Assembly: GCA_036023115.1 (NCBI GenBank)
Contig: JAYKKT010000089.1
Location: forward strand, 18,408,501-18,472,500
Reading direction: 5' to 3'
Length of the DNA stretch: 64,000 nt
DNA from: Brasenia schreberi
Lineage: Eukaryota > Streptophyta > Magnoliopsida > Nymphaeales > Cabombaceae
The notes under the pieces were generated by a model that had not been told where the DNA came from, searched no databases, and saw only the letters and a program-made list of their open reading frames with translations. Made by a program: the position numbers and the translations under genes. Shown here piece after piece: positions 9,883-21,579 of the stretch. Numbering within the stretch: the first letter of the stretch is position 1; the number at the start of each line of letters is the position of its first letter.

Positions 9883-11763
9883 CTTACCAAGAGCAGCTAT
9901 ATACAAGACCTTTTTGTTATTTTGTAGATTTTCAATTTTTTTGTGTTTTTGTAAATAGAGAATTTTGGTTACTATACAAACCACTCTTTTTTCGACTTTT
10001 TCATTTTCAAGTATTTTTGGCTTTTGCAATTTTTTGAAATGTTTTTGGCTTTCGAGTTTTTCTAATTTTTTTTGTTTTTTATTTGAAAGGGATCTTCCAT
10101 CATACCTACAAAGGAAAACGCAACGAGTTAGACTCTAAACAAGAAGTCTAAATCGTAGGTTTCTGCTTGGGTAGGCTCCTGGGCACCCTTGACCCAGGTG
10201 GTCAACGGTGGGGGCTCCGATAGCATTCTGGGGGTATAGCCGATCCCATATCGGCTTGGGTTGGCCTTGGGCAATATGGGCCCTACGAGACCTTGATTTT
10301 GTGCCCCTAGACTCTTGTATGGCATATAGCCCATATTCAATAGCATGTTCCACAACTTTTTTGTTTTTAGAAAAATTTTCATACAAGTCGTGGTCCTGGA
10401 ACTTGCTGTCGTCTATGTTATGCACATAAGGCTTTTTGTCGAGGGGTTTTGGAAATGGGCGACTCTTGGCCTTTCCTGGGATGGTCAGGGTTTTGAGGGG
10501 GCCAGCCCTAGGTGGACCTTTGACATACACGACCATCCTAGGGATTTTAAGTGTGAGCTTTGGTGGCTCGACCAAAGTCTGCCCCAGGTTGGCCTCGTAG
10601 GCCTGGGAACTCGACAAGCAAGGGGAATTCATGATTCCCTGAAGCTGTGGGTGACTCTCACGTAGGATCACTACAATTTGGTCCCCGAAAGGGATTTTGA
10701 CACACCTATGGAAGGTGGATGGCATAGCACACAGGCTATGTATCCAGGGCCTTCCCAATAATAGGTTATAGTGGGGGTGGATGTCCAAGACATGGAACAC
10801 CCCCATGTGTGCTATCCCTCCCATTTCCATGGGGAGTTCGATGGATCCTAGGGTCTTGACGCATTCCCATCGTATCCAGTGATTACGATGGGACTTGGGC
10901 TTACGGATGTCAAGGTGACTCCGATTTGGTATGCCATGTGAAGGTGAAGGATGTTGAGCCCTCCTCCCCCATCGACTAGGCACCTATCCAGAGAGTGGTG
11001 ATTCAAAACCACCTCGATATGTAGGGTCTGGTTGTGGGATTCGTAGGGTTTTTCTAGATCTTCTTCCGAGAACACGATAGGCATTTTCACTCCTATGGAC
11101 GCCACTTGGTTGGACAAGGATTCTGGGGTTATGTTCGAGCTAACCTTGGCTCTTTCTAGAATTTTCTCTAACATGAGTCTATGCCTAGGTGAAGTTTGTA
11201 TCAACTCTAGGATGGACATGTTAATGGGAATCTTTGAAAGATGGTTTTCGAAATCATACAAGGTTAAAACGACTTTTCCTATGTCCGCTTTCGGCGAAAC
11301 TCTAGGAATACATGCTTTTGGAGGTCCAGATACACTGACCATTTTTTTAGCATTTTACAGATGTGGGGGTTGATAGATCCTTTCGGACCTGGTCACCTCC
11401 CCTACGATCAAACCTAACATGGCTCTAATTAAGTGTTTTGGAGCACCTTGAATTTTCAAAACTGATTTAATCGGGGATGGAACTCTTGGTGGTCCCCAGA
11501 TGACTACGTGGGCGGATTTCTTATGAAGTATGAGAGTAGATGCACAAGTAGAAAAAATAGATAGACTCTTCAAAATCGTGAGAGCACATACCTCTTTGCC
11601 CTTCCCACTGGTACTTGAGTGCTTGGGGAAGGGTTCTTTAAAGATAGCTTGGGCAGGCTCTAGTTCCTTAGTGACCTGGAGACGGCCTTCTGCTATCAAG
11701 TTCTCTATTTTGTTGAGGGAAAACACTACTTCGTATCATGGCCTTTGAGCCGATGATACTTGC
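9883..11763 (-). pseudogene. Fragment A': gag C-terminus, protease and pol linker
   Basis: Minus-strand piece of another copy. In sense it begins inside the gag knuckle region near 11763, runs through the protease linker and protease (LVDGGGGLNILHLH, GYDGNASRP, YNLLLGRPWIHSLC) and ends in the Lys-rich stretch before RT, exactly at the end of LTR1. A one-base change in length near 10860 shifts the frame inside protease. The gag-pro end (DLDFLFRV, stop) is at 10128-10130. RT, integrase and LTRs of this copy are absent here. Its lower edge abuts LTR1 in the same linker region where copy B is cut by LTR3. Confidence 0.8.
10106..10131 (-). promoter_or_regulatory. Candidate 3' splice site at gag-pro/pol boundary, fragment A'
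   Basis: Sense strand has CTAAC (10131-10127) then TTTTCCTTTGTAG/GTATGATGG, the same arrangement as in copies 1, A and C, although the surrounding coding sequence has diverged. Confidence 0.5.
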
Positions 11764-12900
11764 AGAATTTGGATTATTTTGGCAAATATCCAAATCGTGT
11801 GTGGATGGGGTGGGCGCATGCCATATCTCTAAGGATCGAGTTCCCAAAGTGGGATCAACCTTTAGGGCTCAACCCAAGGAGGAGAGGGTGTCGACAATGC
11901 CATTATCCTCTCTTCCTACGTGTGTGAGTCTACATGATTGGAATGACTCAACCAATCGAGTGGCCAACTCGTGATATGGAAGAAGTTTTTCATTTCGCAC
12001 TTGCCAAATTTTCAAAACTTGGTTTATAACAAGGAGTGAATCTCCAAAGACCTCGATGCATGATGCCCCTAGAGTTTTTGAAATCCTTAAGCCTTGTATG
12101 AGTGCTTCATACTCAGCTATGTTGTTGGAACATTCGAAATCTAGGCAAATTGCTATGGGGATCTCACCCTTTTCAAGGGATATGAGGATGACCCCAGCAC
12201 CAGCCCCTCGTTGGTTTCAGGCCCCATCGAAGTGCATCTTCCACACTTGGTTTTCGAAAGAGTTTGCCAAAATGTGGTTTTGAAATTGGTTTTGCAATAT
12301 GCCTTTATCAGGCATTTCGCCAAATGTGGGATATGCGTCCTCTAGGGGGAACTCAGCCACGTAGTCAGCTAGGGCTTGCTCTTTAATGGAGATCTGATGA
12401 TGGTATTTCAAGTCATACTCCATTAAAAGGAGTTGCCATTTGCCCAATCTACCAGTGAGAATGGGTTTTTTGAACAAATGCTTGATTGGATCAAGCTTGG
12501 ACACTATCCAGATCTCATGATCTAGGAAATAGTGTCGAAATTTCTATCAGGCCCAAACTAGGGCCAAGCACGTCTTCTCCATGGATTGATAATTCCTTTC
12601 GTAAGCCAAGAGAGTTTTCAAAATATAATAGATGGCATACTCCTTGTGGGTGTCATCCTCGTATTGAGCTAACAAATCTCCCAAGGCATTCGCATGCACG
12701 GAAATGTAAAGCAAAAGAGGTTTTCCTTGCTTTGGAGGATTTAAAATAGGGGGATTAACTAGGTATGCCTTTAGTCTTTCAAATGACTTTTGGCAGTTGT
12801 CATCCCATGAGAATTTCGTACCCTTTCTCAACAATTTATTGAAGGGTTCGCATCTAGTCGCCAGGTTCGAGATGAACCTGCGAATGGATTGCAATCGACC
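11764..12900 (-). pseudogene. Copy A RNase H and second RNase H, truncated before integrase
   Basis: Continues copy A RT in one frame: classical RNase H (ANALGDLLAQYEDD, YERNYQSMEK), the connection (ILTGRLGKWQLLLMEYDLKY) and aRNH up to the region before integrase. There the sequence changes abruptly, near 11763, into gag C-terminus of fragment A'. Integrase and the 3' UTR are missing. Stops lie at 12547 (TGCCAG became TGATAG) and 12217 (CGA to TGA, in the first aRNH motif). The break falls where both parents read roughly CAGAAT-TGGATT, suggesting joining at a short homology. Confidence 0.82.
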
Positions 12901-14279
12901 TTAGAGGCTACGAATCTGTGTGAGATTGGAGGGTGGAGCCATGTCTATGATGGCTCGACACTTAGATGGGTCGACCTCTATGCCCCTTTGGCTCACCATA
13001 AAGCCTAAAAGCTTCCCGGATTCTACTCCAAACACACATTTCTGAGGGTTTAGCTTTACTTTGTAAAGTCTAAGCCTTTCGAAAATCTTTTGTAAGCATT
13101 CGATATGAGTGCATCGAGTTTTGGATTTTGCCAAGAGATCATCCACATATACCTCTACGAGCTCATGAATCTGATCATAGAAGATCGTGGTCATGGCTCT
13201 CTGGTATGTTGCGCCGCCATTTTTCAAACCAAAGGGCATGACTGTATAGCAGTACGTGCCCCATGGGGTTGTGAAAGCGGTCTTACCCTGATCTCGTGGA
13301 CTTAATTTGATTTGATTATACCCTGAATAGCCATCCATAAACGAAAACATTTCGTGATTTGCAGTACTATCGACTATCAAATCTATGTTTGGTAAAGGAT
13401 AATTATCCTTTGGAGTGGCTTTATTCAGGTTTCTAAAATCGATGCATATTCGAATCTTCCCATTGGTTTTTCGAACAACAACGATATTGGATAACCAATC
13501 AGAATACGCAATGGGTTTTATAAATCCGGCTTTTAACAGATCTTCTAAACCCTTTTTGACTTGTGCGTGTACATTCGGATGTATTTTCCTAAGCTTTTGC
13601 TTTATGGGTTTCACATCCGCATCTAAGGGAAGACGATGTTCGACAATACTGGGGTCTATGCCCGGCATGTCTTCATACGTCCATGCAAACACATCTAAGT
13701 AGGTTTATAGAAATGCAATGAATGTTGATCTTTCATGCTCATGTAAACATGCACCTACCTTGATGAGTTTGGGCTTAGAATCACTCCGTAGGTTTACCTC
13801 TATGAAATCTCCTCCTACTGAAGTTGAAGGCTTTTCAAAATCGAGAATTTTATGAAATTTTGGGAGCTCAGAAGTGGGATCTTCCTCAAGGGGATCCACT
13901 TCAGGGCTTCAATCACTCTCGTGGTTTATAGATCCTAGGGAATTTGATGCATGGATTTTCAAAAGACCTGATTTTACACTTGGAATTTCTATTGATTTCG
14001 AAATTTTTGGTCTAGTTATACAGACAACGTTTCTTTCGAAATCCTTTCCTTTTTCCAAATCCTTACCAGGAGCAGCTATGTACAAAATCTTTTTGGAATT
14101 TTGTAAATTTTCGATTTTTTTGTTCTTTTGTAAAACGAGTACTTTGGGAACTATACAAACTACTCTTTTTTCGAGTTTTTCATTTTCCAATCTTTTTGGC
14201 TTTTGTAATTTTTCTATTTTTTCGATTTTGAGTTTTCCAAATGTTTTTGTATTTTTGATAAAGGGATCTTCCATCATAC
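12901..14279 (-). pseudogene. Copy A reverse transcriptase with N-terminal linker
   Basis: Pol opens with ATGATGGAAG at 14277, directly after the acceptor-like TAG. A Lys-rich linker follows, then the conserved stretch FAWTYEDMPGIDPSIVEHRL and RT with GYSGYNQIKL, PFGLKNGGATYQRAM and the YVDD box. One frame throughout. Stops are at 13909 (CGA to TGA), 13705 (CAA to TAA) and 12901-12903 (CAG to TAA, two changes). The YVDD core is intact. The protein would need fusion to gag-pro by splicing or frameshift, since pol is in a different frame from protease. Confidence 0.87.
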
Positions 14280-14306
14280 CTACAAAGGGAAAACACTATG
14301 GGTTAG
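14280..14306 (-). promoter_or_regulatory. Candidate 3' splice site at gag-pro/pol boundary, copy A
   Basis: Sense: CTAAC at 14306-14302, TTTTCCCTTTGTAG ending at 14280, exon beginning GTATGATGG at 14279. The branch A to AG distance is about 23 nt. The TAA in CTAAC terminates gag-pro. For a spliced product to read into pol, the upstream exon must end on the first base of a gag-pro codon. I found no compelling donor in protease, so a frameshift alternative remains open. Confidence 0.5.
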
Positions 14307-15854
14307 ACTCGGAATAAGAGGTCTAAATCGTAGGTTTCTTCTAGGGTAGGCTCCAGGGCACCCTTGACCCAAGTGGTCATAGGGGGTGGCTCTGGTGGTA
14401 TTTTGGGAGTATAACCGATCCCATATTGGCTTGGTTTGGCCTTAGGTTGTATGGGTTTTAGGAGACTCTGATTTTGTGCCCCTAGACTCTTATAAGGCAA
14501 ATAGCATATGTTTAACAGCATGTTCCATGATTTTTTGTTTTTGGAGAAATTTTGATACAAATCGTGGTCCTGGAACTTGCTGTCGTCTATGTTGTGCTCA
14601 TAGGGCTTTTTGTCGAGGGGTTTTGGAAATAGAGGATTCTTGGGTTTTCCTAGAATGGTCAGAACTTTGAGAGGGCCAACCTTGGGTGGCCCCTTCACAT
14701 ACACGGCCTTCCTAGGGTTGTACAAGGTGAGCCTTGGTGGCTCGAGCATGATTTGCCCCAGTTTTACCTCGTGGGTTTGGGAGCTTGATAAGCAAGGGGA
14801 ATTTATGACCCCTTGAAGTTGAGGATGACTCTCTCCTAGGATTACTATGACTTTGACCCTGAAAGGGATCTTGACACACCTGTGGAAGGTGGATTGTACA
14901 GCGCATAAGTTGTGTATCCAAGGCCTTCCCAACGACAGGTTATAATGGGGGTGGATGTCCAGGACATGGAACACCCCCATGTGTGCTATCCCTCCCGTTT
15001 CCATGGGGAGTTCGATAGATCCTAGCGGTCTAGACGCATTCCCATCGTATCTAGTGATAACGATGGAACTTGGATGAACGGATGTCAAGGTGACTCCGAT
15101 TTGGTTCGCCACATGAAGTGGAAGGATGTTGAGCCCTCCTCCCCCATCGACAAGGAACCTATCCAAAGAGTGGTTATTCAGAACCACCTCGATATGTAGG
15201 GCCTGGTTATGGGACTCGTAGGGTCTTTCTACATCGTCTTCCGAGAATACGATGGGCGTTTTTGCTCCTATGGAGGCCACTTGTTTGGAGAGGGATTCTG
15301 GGGTAATGTTCGAACTAACCCTTGCTCTTTCTAGAATTTTCTCTAACACTAGTCTATGCCTAGGCGAAGTTTGTATTAGCTCTAGGATGGACATTTTGAT
15401 AGGAATCTTTGAAAGATGGTTTTCGAAATCATATACCTTTAAAACGACATTTCCTTTGTCCATTTTTTATGGAACTCTAGGAATACATGCTTTTAAGGGG
15501 CTAGGCACACTGACCACCTTTTTAGCACTTTACCGATGTGGGGGTTGGTAGATCCTCCCCGATCTTGTCACCTCCCCCACGATCAACCTAGGTTTCGCAC
15601 TAATCATGGCTCTAATCGAGAGATTTGGAGCACCTTGAATGGTTAAAACTAGTTTAACCGGGGACGAAACTCTTGGTGGTCCCCGGATGACTACTTGGGC
15701 GGGTTTTTTATAAAGTATGAGAGTAGATGCACAAGTAGATGAACCAGACTCACATGCATGCACTAGATTCTTTGAAATTGTGAGAGCACATACCTCTTTT
15801 CCCTTCCCACTGGTACTTGTGTGCTTGGGGAAGGGTTCTTTGAAGATAGCTTGG
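14303..15854 (-). pseudogene. Copy A protease region
   Basis: Long open frame (start-to-stop 15463-14303) ending at the native terminus LLFRV and the stop inside CTAAC. It contains FLVDGGGGLNILPLHV, ITRYDGNASRPLGSIELPM and YNLSLGRPWIHNLC. The protease core is the least damaged in the window; the Asp of VDGGG is present. The upstream linker (15464-15854) is partly out of frame. It sits between copy A gag and pol in the normal order. Confidence 0.82.
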
Positions 15855-17144
15855 ACAGGCTCAGGTTCTTCAGTGACTTGGAGCGGCCTTCTGCTATCAA
15901 GTTCTCAATTTTATTTAGGAGGAAGAAACACCACCTTGTATCATGGCCTTTGAGGCGATGATACTTGCAAAATTTGTTTAAAAATCCTCCCTCGGGAATC
16001 TCGGGGAGTTCGATCATGCCTTGGGCAAGTAGGAGGTCTAGAACCTCCGACACAGGTTGCCCCAGCGGAGTGTACTTCCGTCTTTCGAAGGGGTTTTGAA
16101 AACTCCTCTCCTTTTTATTTTCTGGTTTTCAAAACTTTTTGAAGCACTTGTCGGGCTTGGATCCACCCGGACATTGGCGATTTTATGGGGTTTTGCCCCT
16201 TTGTCCGCGGTGGGTGGCCTATAAGTGATGGGCTTCTGCAAGCGAGTTTTCGAAATTGGATTTCCTTTCCATAAGTGATCATACACCTCCTTTTTCAAAT
16301 TTGTTTCGAAAAGGGATGCTTTCTTTATTAACTTATGGAAAGTCGAGATTTCGTGAAGCGAGAGAAGGGTTTTCAACTCGTTTCTAAAATTATCCAGGAT
16401 GAGCATGACTGCACATCCTTTGGATATTGGCTCTCACACTTGACCTAGGAGAGACCTCCAATGAACGATGAACGTATGTACGTCCTCGTTCATACCTTGT
16501 TTTGTATCCCTCAAGGTGTTTAAAGTCGGCGTGACCTCTACGTTATGCGAGAATCTCTACATAAAGCAGTTCGCTAACTCTTCAAAAGTTGCGAACTGGC
16601 TAAGGTCATAGGAAGCCAGCCATTTGGCAGCTATGCCCTTAAGGGACAAAGGGAACCAATACACCCATTTCATCGAGTCCTTCTTTTTCTTATGGGCTTA
16701 ACGAGAGAAAAGCTGCAAGTGAGACCTAGGGTCTCCCATGCCATCATACCGATGGAAGTTTGGTATTTCATCGTCACTGTCTGTTTCATAGTCCACAGGC
16801 AAGAAATCAGACAAGGCGTAACTTCTTTTCTCTTTATTTTGCCCTCTCAGCAGCTGCTGTAGGGGTTTACGGTCCTTGTGTGTGAAGGACTCGTGGTATT
16901 GGTTACCTTCCATCGCAGAAGTCTCTTTGTGTTTGCGAGGTTTTTCAAATTTTTTCTTGGCCTTTAGTTCATCGTTTGACGAACATGAATCGCCTGCTTC
17001 AGCCTCTTGGCTAAGAGCAGCGATCTTGGCTTCGAAATCCCTTCTCAAGTCTTCAATCTCTTGTTTTTTCAAAAACTTTCTAGATTGAGAACTTGATGCG
17101 CATGAGCCGTGGCTAGATACCTCTTGGGAGCCTGGACTCGACAT
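15855..17144 (-). pseudogene. Copy A gag
   Basis: Gag starting at 17144 (MSSPGSQEVSSHGS), homologous to copy 1 gag but with a shorter N-terminus. It holds the acidic/Lys-rich helix, YALSDFLPVDYETDSDDEIP, capsid stretches, and a knuckle FCKYHRLKGHDTRWC of form CX2HX4HX4C. The frame is broken: stop near 16698 (Arg codon to TAA), CGA to TGA near 16430, and length changes around 16040-16140 and 15890. The ATG is supported by the matching position in copies 1 and E and by the acceptor-like CTAG/G just upstream. Confidence 0.82.
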
Positions 17145-17289
17145 GCTTCAATATGCTTTTCAAAACAAATCCTAGATATGAAAATGAAACAAACAAGGTT
17201 TAAAACACTTTCTTTGAAATTTTTTTCATGAGGTTTTCTACAAAAACTGACTCTGCACAAAGCCCAGGTCCCACCAGGTGTGCCAAACC
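17145..17289 (-). other. Copy A leader with PBS and acceptor-like site
   Basis: The primer-binding site reads TGGCACACCTGGTGGGAC in sense (about 17268-17284), five bases inside LTR2. Nearer gag, a T-rich run with TTTTAAAC ends in CATATCTAG/G (exon start at 17171). Its sequence differs from copies 1 and E, yet the pyrimidine tract and AG/G are kept, which favours function over chance. Confidence 0.62.
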
Positions 17290-20200
17290 TGTAGACACGG
17301 AAAATTCCCACTTCTGGTTCTAAGTGAACCTTTTCGTGTGTCTAAGTCGTTTTTAACAAAAAGGGCATGCCAGCTAGCTTGCTTAAGCTAGCGAAGAAAG
17401 TTTTGAAATTTGACTCTATCGGGGCGACTGTGAGCAAGTGAGCTCTTTTCGTCGCAGACCTTCTTGCACCGATGCGCAAGGGTCAGTCTGTACGCTTGGC
17501 AAAGTCTTTAAAATCAAACCTCTTTGAAAAATACCCGAAGTGTTTGGGCTTTGTTTGTACGATTACATGTTTTATTACACGTGGGATTTGCATGTGCCTA
17601 TGTCTTTCTTTTTATGCTTTTTAGGGCCAACTAGGTGTGTGCACAAGTGACCTAAGTTGGGCGATTTTTGCACGGGAGTGTGGGGCTTGCTTTGATGCAA
17701 TATGCATCCTAACTCGTGGTATGGCGAATATGCAATGCAAACTCACACAACTCCAAAGGGAAAACCCGAATTTGAAAGGCAATGCGGAAGGGAAATGACT
17801 TAATGTAAATTGCAAAAGGGAAATATGGCTATATCTTAAGAGCAGAAAGGCTCAATTGTGCAAGTGTGTGTCGTGTATATATGGAAAGACTACGCACACA
17901 GCTGAACCTTAAAACCCAAATCTAAAAGACATAGCCGAAGGGAAATACTTATAATATATATGGGCCCGAAGGTCGCCAACGTGTGCGTGGATGTTGTGTG
18001 TATATGGAAAGACAACTCACTCGACTTGTAATGTAAACCCAAATATAATTGCAATAGGGCCCTTACTAGGGTCTTGGGAATAAGAGCGAAAGCTCAATGT
18101 GTGTGAGTGTGGAAATTGAAAGACCACGCACACAACTTGAATTAAAACACCCAAATGAAATTGCAATATGGCCCTTACTAGGGTCTTTGGAATAAGAGCG
18201 AAAGCTCAATGTATGTGAGTGTGGAAATTGAAAGACCACGCACACAACTTGAATTAAAACACCCAAACGAAATTGCAATATGGCCCTTACTAGGGTCTTG
18301 GGAATAAGTGCGAAAGCTCAATGTGTGTGTGTGGAAATTGAAAGACCACACACACAACTTGAATTAAAACCCATGCAGCTTAATATGTATAAGTATAACT
18401 ATATCTTAGGGGCTGGTTAGGTCCGTGTGTGTACAAAAATGGTGTGCAACTAAGAGCGGAACGGCTCAAGTGCACGTGTGTTTTGGTGTGCCAAACCACA
18501 TTATTACAATCGGGGGGAGACAACGCTCCATTATTACAACCCCGTATCAAATTTAATTAAATGTAAGCAAGTTCATATCAAGGACCGAGTTAGGCACTTA
18601 CGTGTAGCTGGTCTGTGCTCAACTTGCTTGGCTTTGGCCTAGTGAGTCGCCTTGGACAGCCGAAGGGGAGCTCCTTGGATGTGTGTGGGCGGCAAGTAAG
18701 GTGCTGGCCGGATGGATGTCTTGGTGGTGGTCGGGTGATGGGCGTGGCAAGGAGGGATGTTGGTTGGGTTGTGGCAGGTTAGGATGTTGACTAGGTGGTG
18801 GTAGGTTAAGAGAGAAGGTCTAGCTAGGAGCTAAGGTGGATGATGCTAAGGGAAGGTGGTGAGGTAGGGTGTGAGGTGGTCAGGTGTAAGGGAGAAGGTC
18901 GGGCTGTGGTGGCGGGTGATGGAGTGTGTGGCTGGGTAAGAAAGGGGAGATGAGAGGCTAGATGGGGCTGAGAGGGGGTACTAACCGTGGTGCTGGTGGA
19001 TGAGGTGATGGGCCGGTTGGTGGTGGAAGGAGGTGGCAGCCGAATAGTGTTGGAAGAAGGTGGCAGGCAGGTGGCAGTCGGGTGGAGTGGCGATGGAAGT
19101 GGTACAGCTGGGGGAGAGTGAGAGTGAGATGGGGTGGAAGAGAGGGCAGAAGAGAGAGGACCCCAAACCCGCAAAAACTTGGGGTTTTTATAGGCAAAAG
19201 GGGCTGGGTCGGTTGGGGGTGGTTTAGGCTAGATATTTGTAATAAGGTGGGCTTGTGGGGTGGTTTGGGTAGGTCGGTTAGGGTGGGTTGTATGGTGGTT
19301 TAGGGTAGGTCGGTTAGGGGGGCTGGGAATTAGTGGTTAAGGGTCTAATTAGGTGTATTAAGGTGGGATTAGGTTTAGTTTAGTTAGGGTCTAGGTGGTC
19401 TAGTTAGGTGAGGTGATTTAGGTGAGGTCGGCTAGGTGTGGTTGGGGCGGTTTTGGGTGAGGACGGCTAGGATTGGGTCAGGTTTAAGGGGGAATGTCTA
19501 GGTGAGGTGGGTTAGCTTAGGGCTAGGTTTTAGGAGCATCCCCTGATCATCGATTCATGGACCTAGTTGCAGCCATGTTCATGTTGGTGTAGCCCCAGGT
19601 TAGGTGTAGGTGCATACAAGCTTAAACCCACACTCTAGGCTAAACCCACAAGGTTAACCCACCCTTGACCAAAAGTCAAGCCCACCAACTTTCTCACTCA
19701 TACTTTATCACCCCTTTTCTCTCTATACCCAAGCTTTTCACGTGAAATATCTGTGAGCCCCACCTCCATTTATGAGAAGGTGATGTGGGCCATGGATGTG
19801 GATATTGGATTTGGATCTTTGGATCCAAATCCAAATGCATGTTGGGTTTGGATCTGGATATGTATGATCCAGATCCGACCCAAATCTGATTTTTTGACTC
19901 CTTCATGGCATTTTGAAACAGACGGTTTGTGTGGAGCCTGACTGCATCAGTACTCCATCTTGCATTGGGTCTTCGCCAACATTGTCGTCCGCTCTTCTTC
20001 TCACCTTTTGGAGATCGTTTTGAACAAATTCTTGATATCAGGGGCTTGGATGTCCGAGAGGGGCTTGGATGTCCGAGAATCTGGGGATGATTCTGATATG
20101 AGAGTTGATGTGCCGGGCTTGAAATATGCTCCGGGTCCGAGCTCTCTTTCGCTTCTTCGGTCTTGCTTTCATCAGGCCAAGCTGCTTTTTGGGGTTTCAA

Positions 20201-20378
20201 AACACCTTTTTAAGGTTTTAAAACTGTATGTATGTATTTTTAAAACATATATAGTTTCAACATATGTACAGGGTTGTTTGGAAGGCTCCTGGGTTTCTAG
20301 ACTCAAAATAGCCCTTTGGGGCTGCTTTTGCAAAACAAGGTATGTTTGAGAAAATCGTGGGATTTTGGGGTGTTTACA
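17290..20378 (-). repeat. LTR2, shared: 5' LTR of copy A and 3' LTR of copy B
   Basis: 3089-bp LTR. At its lower edge lies copy A's PBS; at its upper edge (GTGTTTACA/GATGCCCCTC) lies copy B's polypurine tract. One LTR thus serves two neighbouring internal regions. It contains a TATA box (19183-19194, sense CCTATAAAAACC), donor-like GGTTAGTACC (near 18980) and GTAAGTGCC (18601), three 110-bp repeat units (18055-18360) and a telomere-like tract (19300-19530). It is more divergent from LTR1 than LTR4 is. Confidence 0.9.
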
Positions 20379-21579
20379 GATGCCCCTCTTTGGCATTATC
20401 GAAATTGATTTGGATAATGTCAAAGACGACAACACCCCTTTCGATGTCTCCCTAGATCTATCCATGAAAATATGTGATCGTCCTAATTTTTAAGCAAAAT
20501 CTCTCTTTTAAACCTGGTAGGAGGAGATATCACGCCAAAGGGAAATCTATGGTTTCTGGTCCTAAACGGGATCATGTTATGCAAGTGTTCATGCATGGAT
20601 ATGCACGTGCATGACATGGATGAGACACCCAGAATGGTGACCTCCTAGAGACCAGATGGCATGGTTGAACTCTTGAGACTTGCGAAGGCTTGCTGCTTCA
20701 AGTGAGCAGATCCTATGTTGCTCAATGTTCGATTTTTCAAAATCTGTTTACAAGAGGAAAAACCACTTTTAGCCTCAATCCTAAGGATCTTGAGCTCTTC
20801 ATGTTTGCCTTTGCTTGAGTCTTGACACTCGTTAATCTAGCGGAGGTTTTATAAGAAAACAAGCTATATTTCAAAATTCCTACGCCTAACTTGAAACGTC
20901 GAATTCTCAAACAAAATGAAATTCAAGTAAGTAAATCCTATTTTTTACTTTAGGATTCCTCGAAATGAACCATGTTTTACTTCTGAAGCGTCCCGTGGTT
21001 TGAGGTATGGAAGGCAGAAAACTGCTCTTTTTGAGCTCATTGGCCTTTTCTTCCTTTTTCATAGAGGGTCTCCCTTTGCGAGTATTTTTTCTTTAATCCC
21101 TCTTTTCCATAAAAGAATCGAATTTTCTTTTTGATTCATGTTTCTTTCTTTGGGAAAGAGATCTTTGGAGGGGATTTCCCTTTGTTTTGGCCATATTTTC
21201 CTTTTGGAAGGAGAAGAGAAGAGGGGAGGACTTATCCCAAGGTCATACTCGATCCATTCCAGATCAGCCTATTTAGAAATAGCACGTACTACTTGCAAGT
21301 ATCTTGCTATACTGAACTAGGCCTTTCTTTGTAAGAAGAAGGATTTTGAAATGTAACCTCGTGTTTGGAAAACTCCACTCTTTCACAAGTGCGAATTCTC
21401 TTGCTCAGGTTTACACAATTTGCCTTTAAACCTTACTTTCGAAGTTTCAAAGCAGTTATCCCTAAGGATTTTCGAAAATGAGAATTTAACCTAAACCCTA
21501 CACATAATACTTCTTTAAGTATTGAATATTGATAGGATCTGCTAAATTCCTACCTTCTACATCGATCAACCAATATGAG
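20379..21579 (-). other. Copy B 3' UTR with polypurine tract and hairpin
   Basis: In sense, about 1.2 kb of non-coding sequence follows integrase. It contains purine-rich stretches (GAAGGAGAAGAGAAG on the plus strand near 21210) and ends in an inverted repeat (20388-20425, 18-bp arms, 2-nt loop, two imperfect pairs) running into the tract AAAGAGGGGCATC next to LTR2. The tract would prime plus-strand DNA synthesis. No conserved protein is visible; short Lys-rich frames are not shared intact between copies. Confidence 0.75.
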
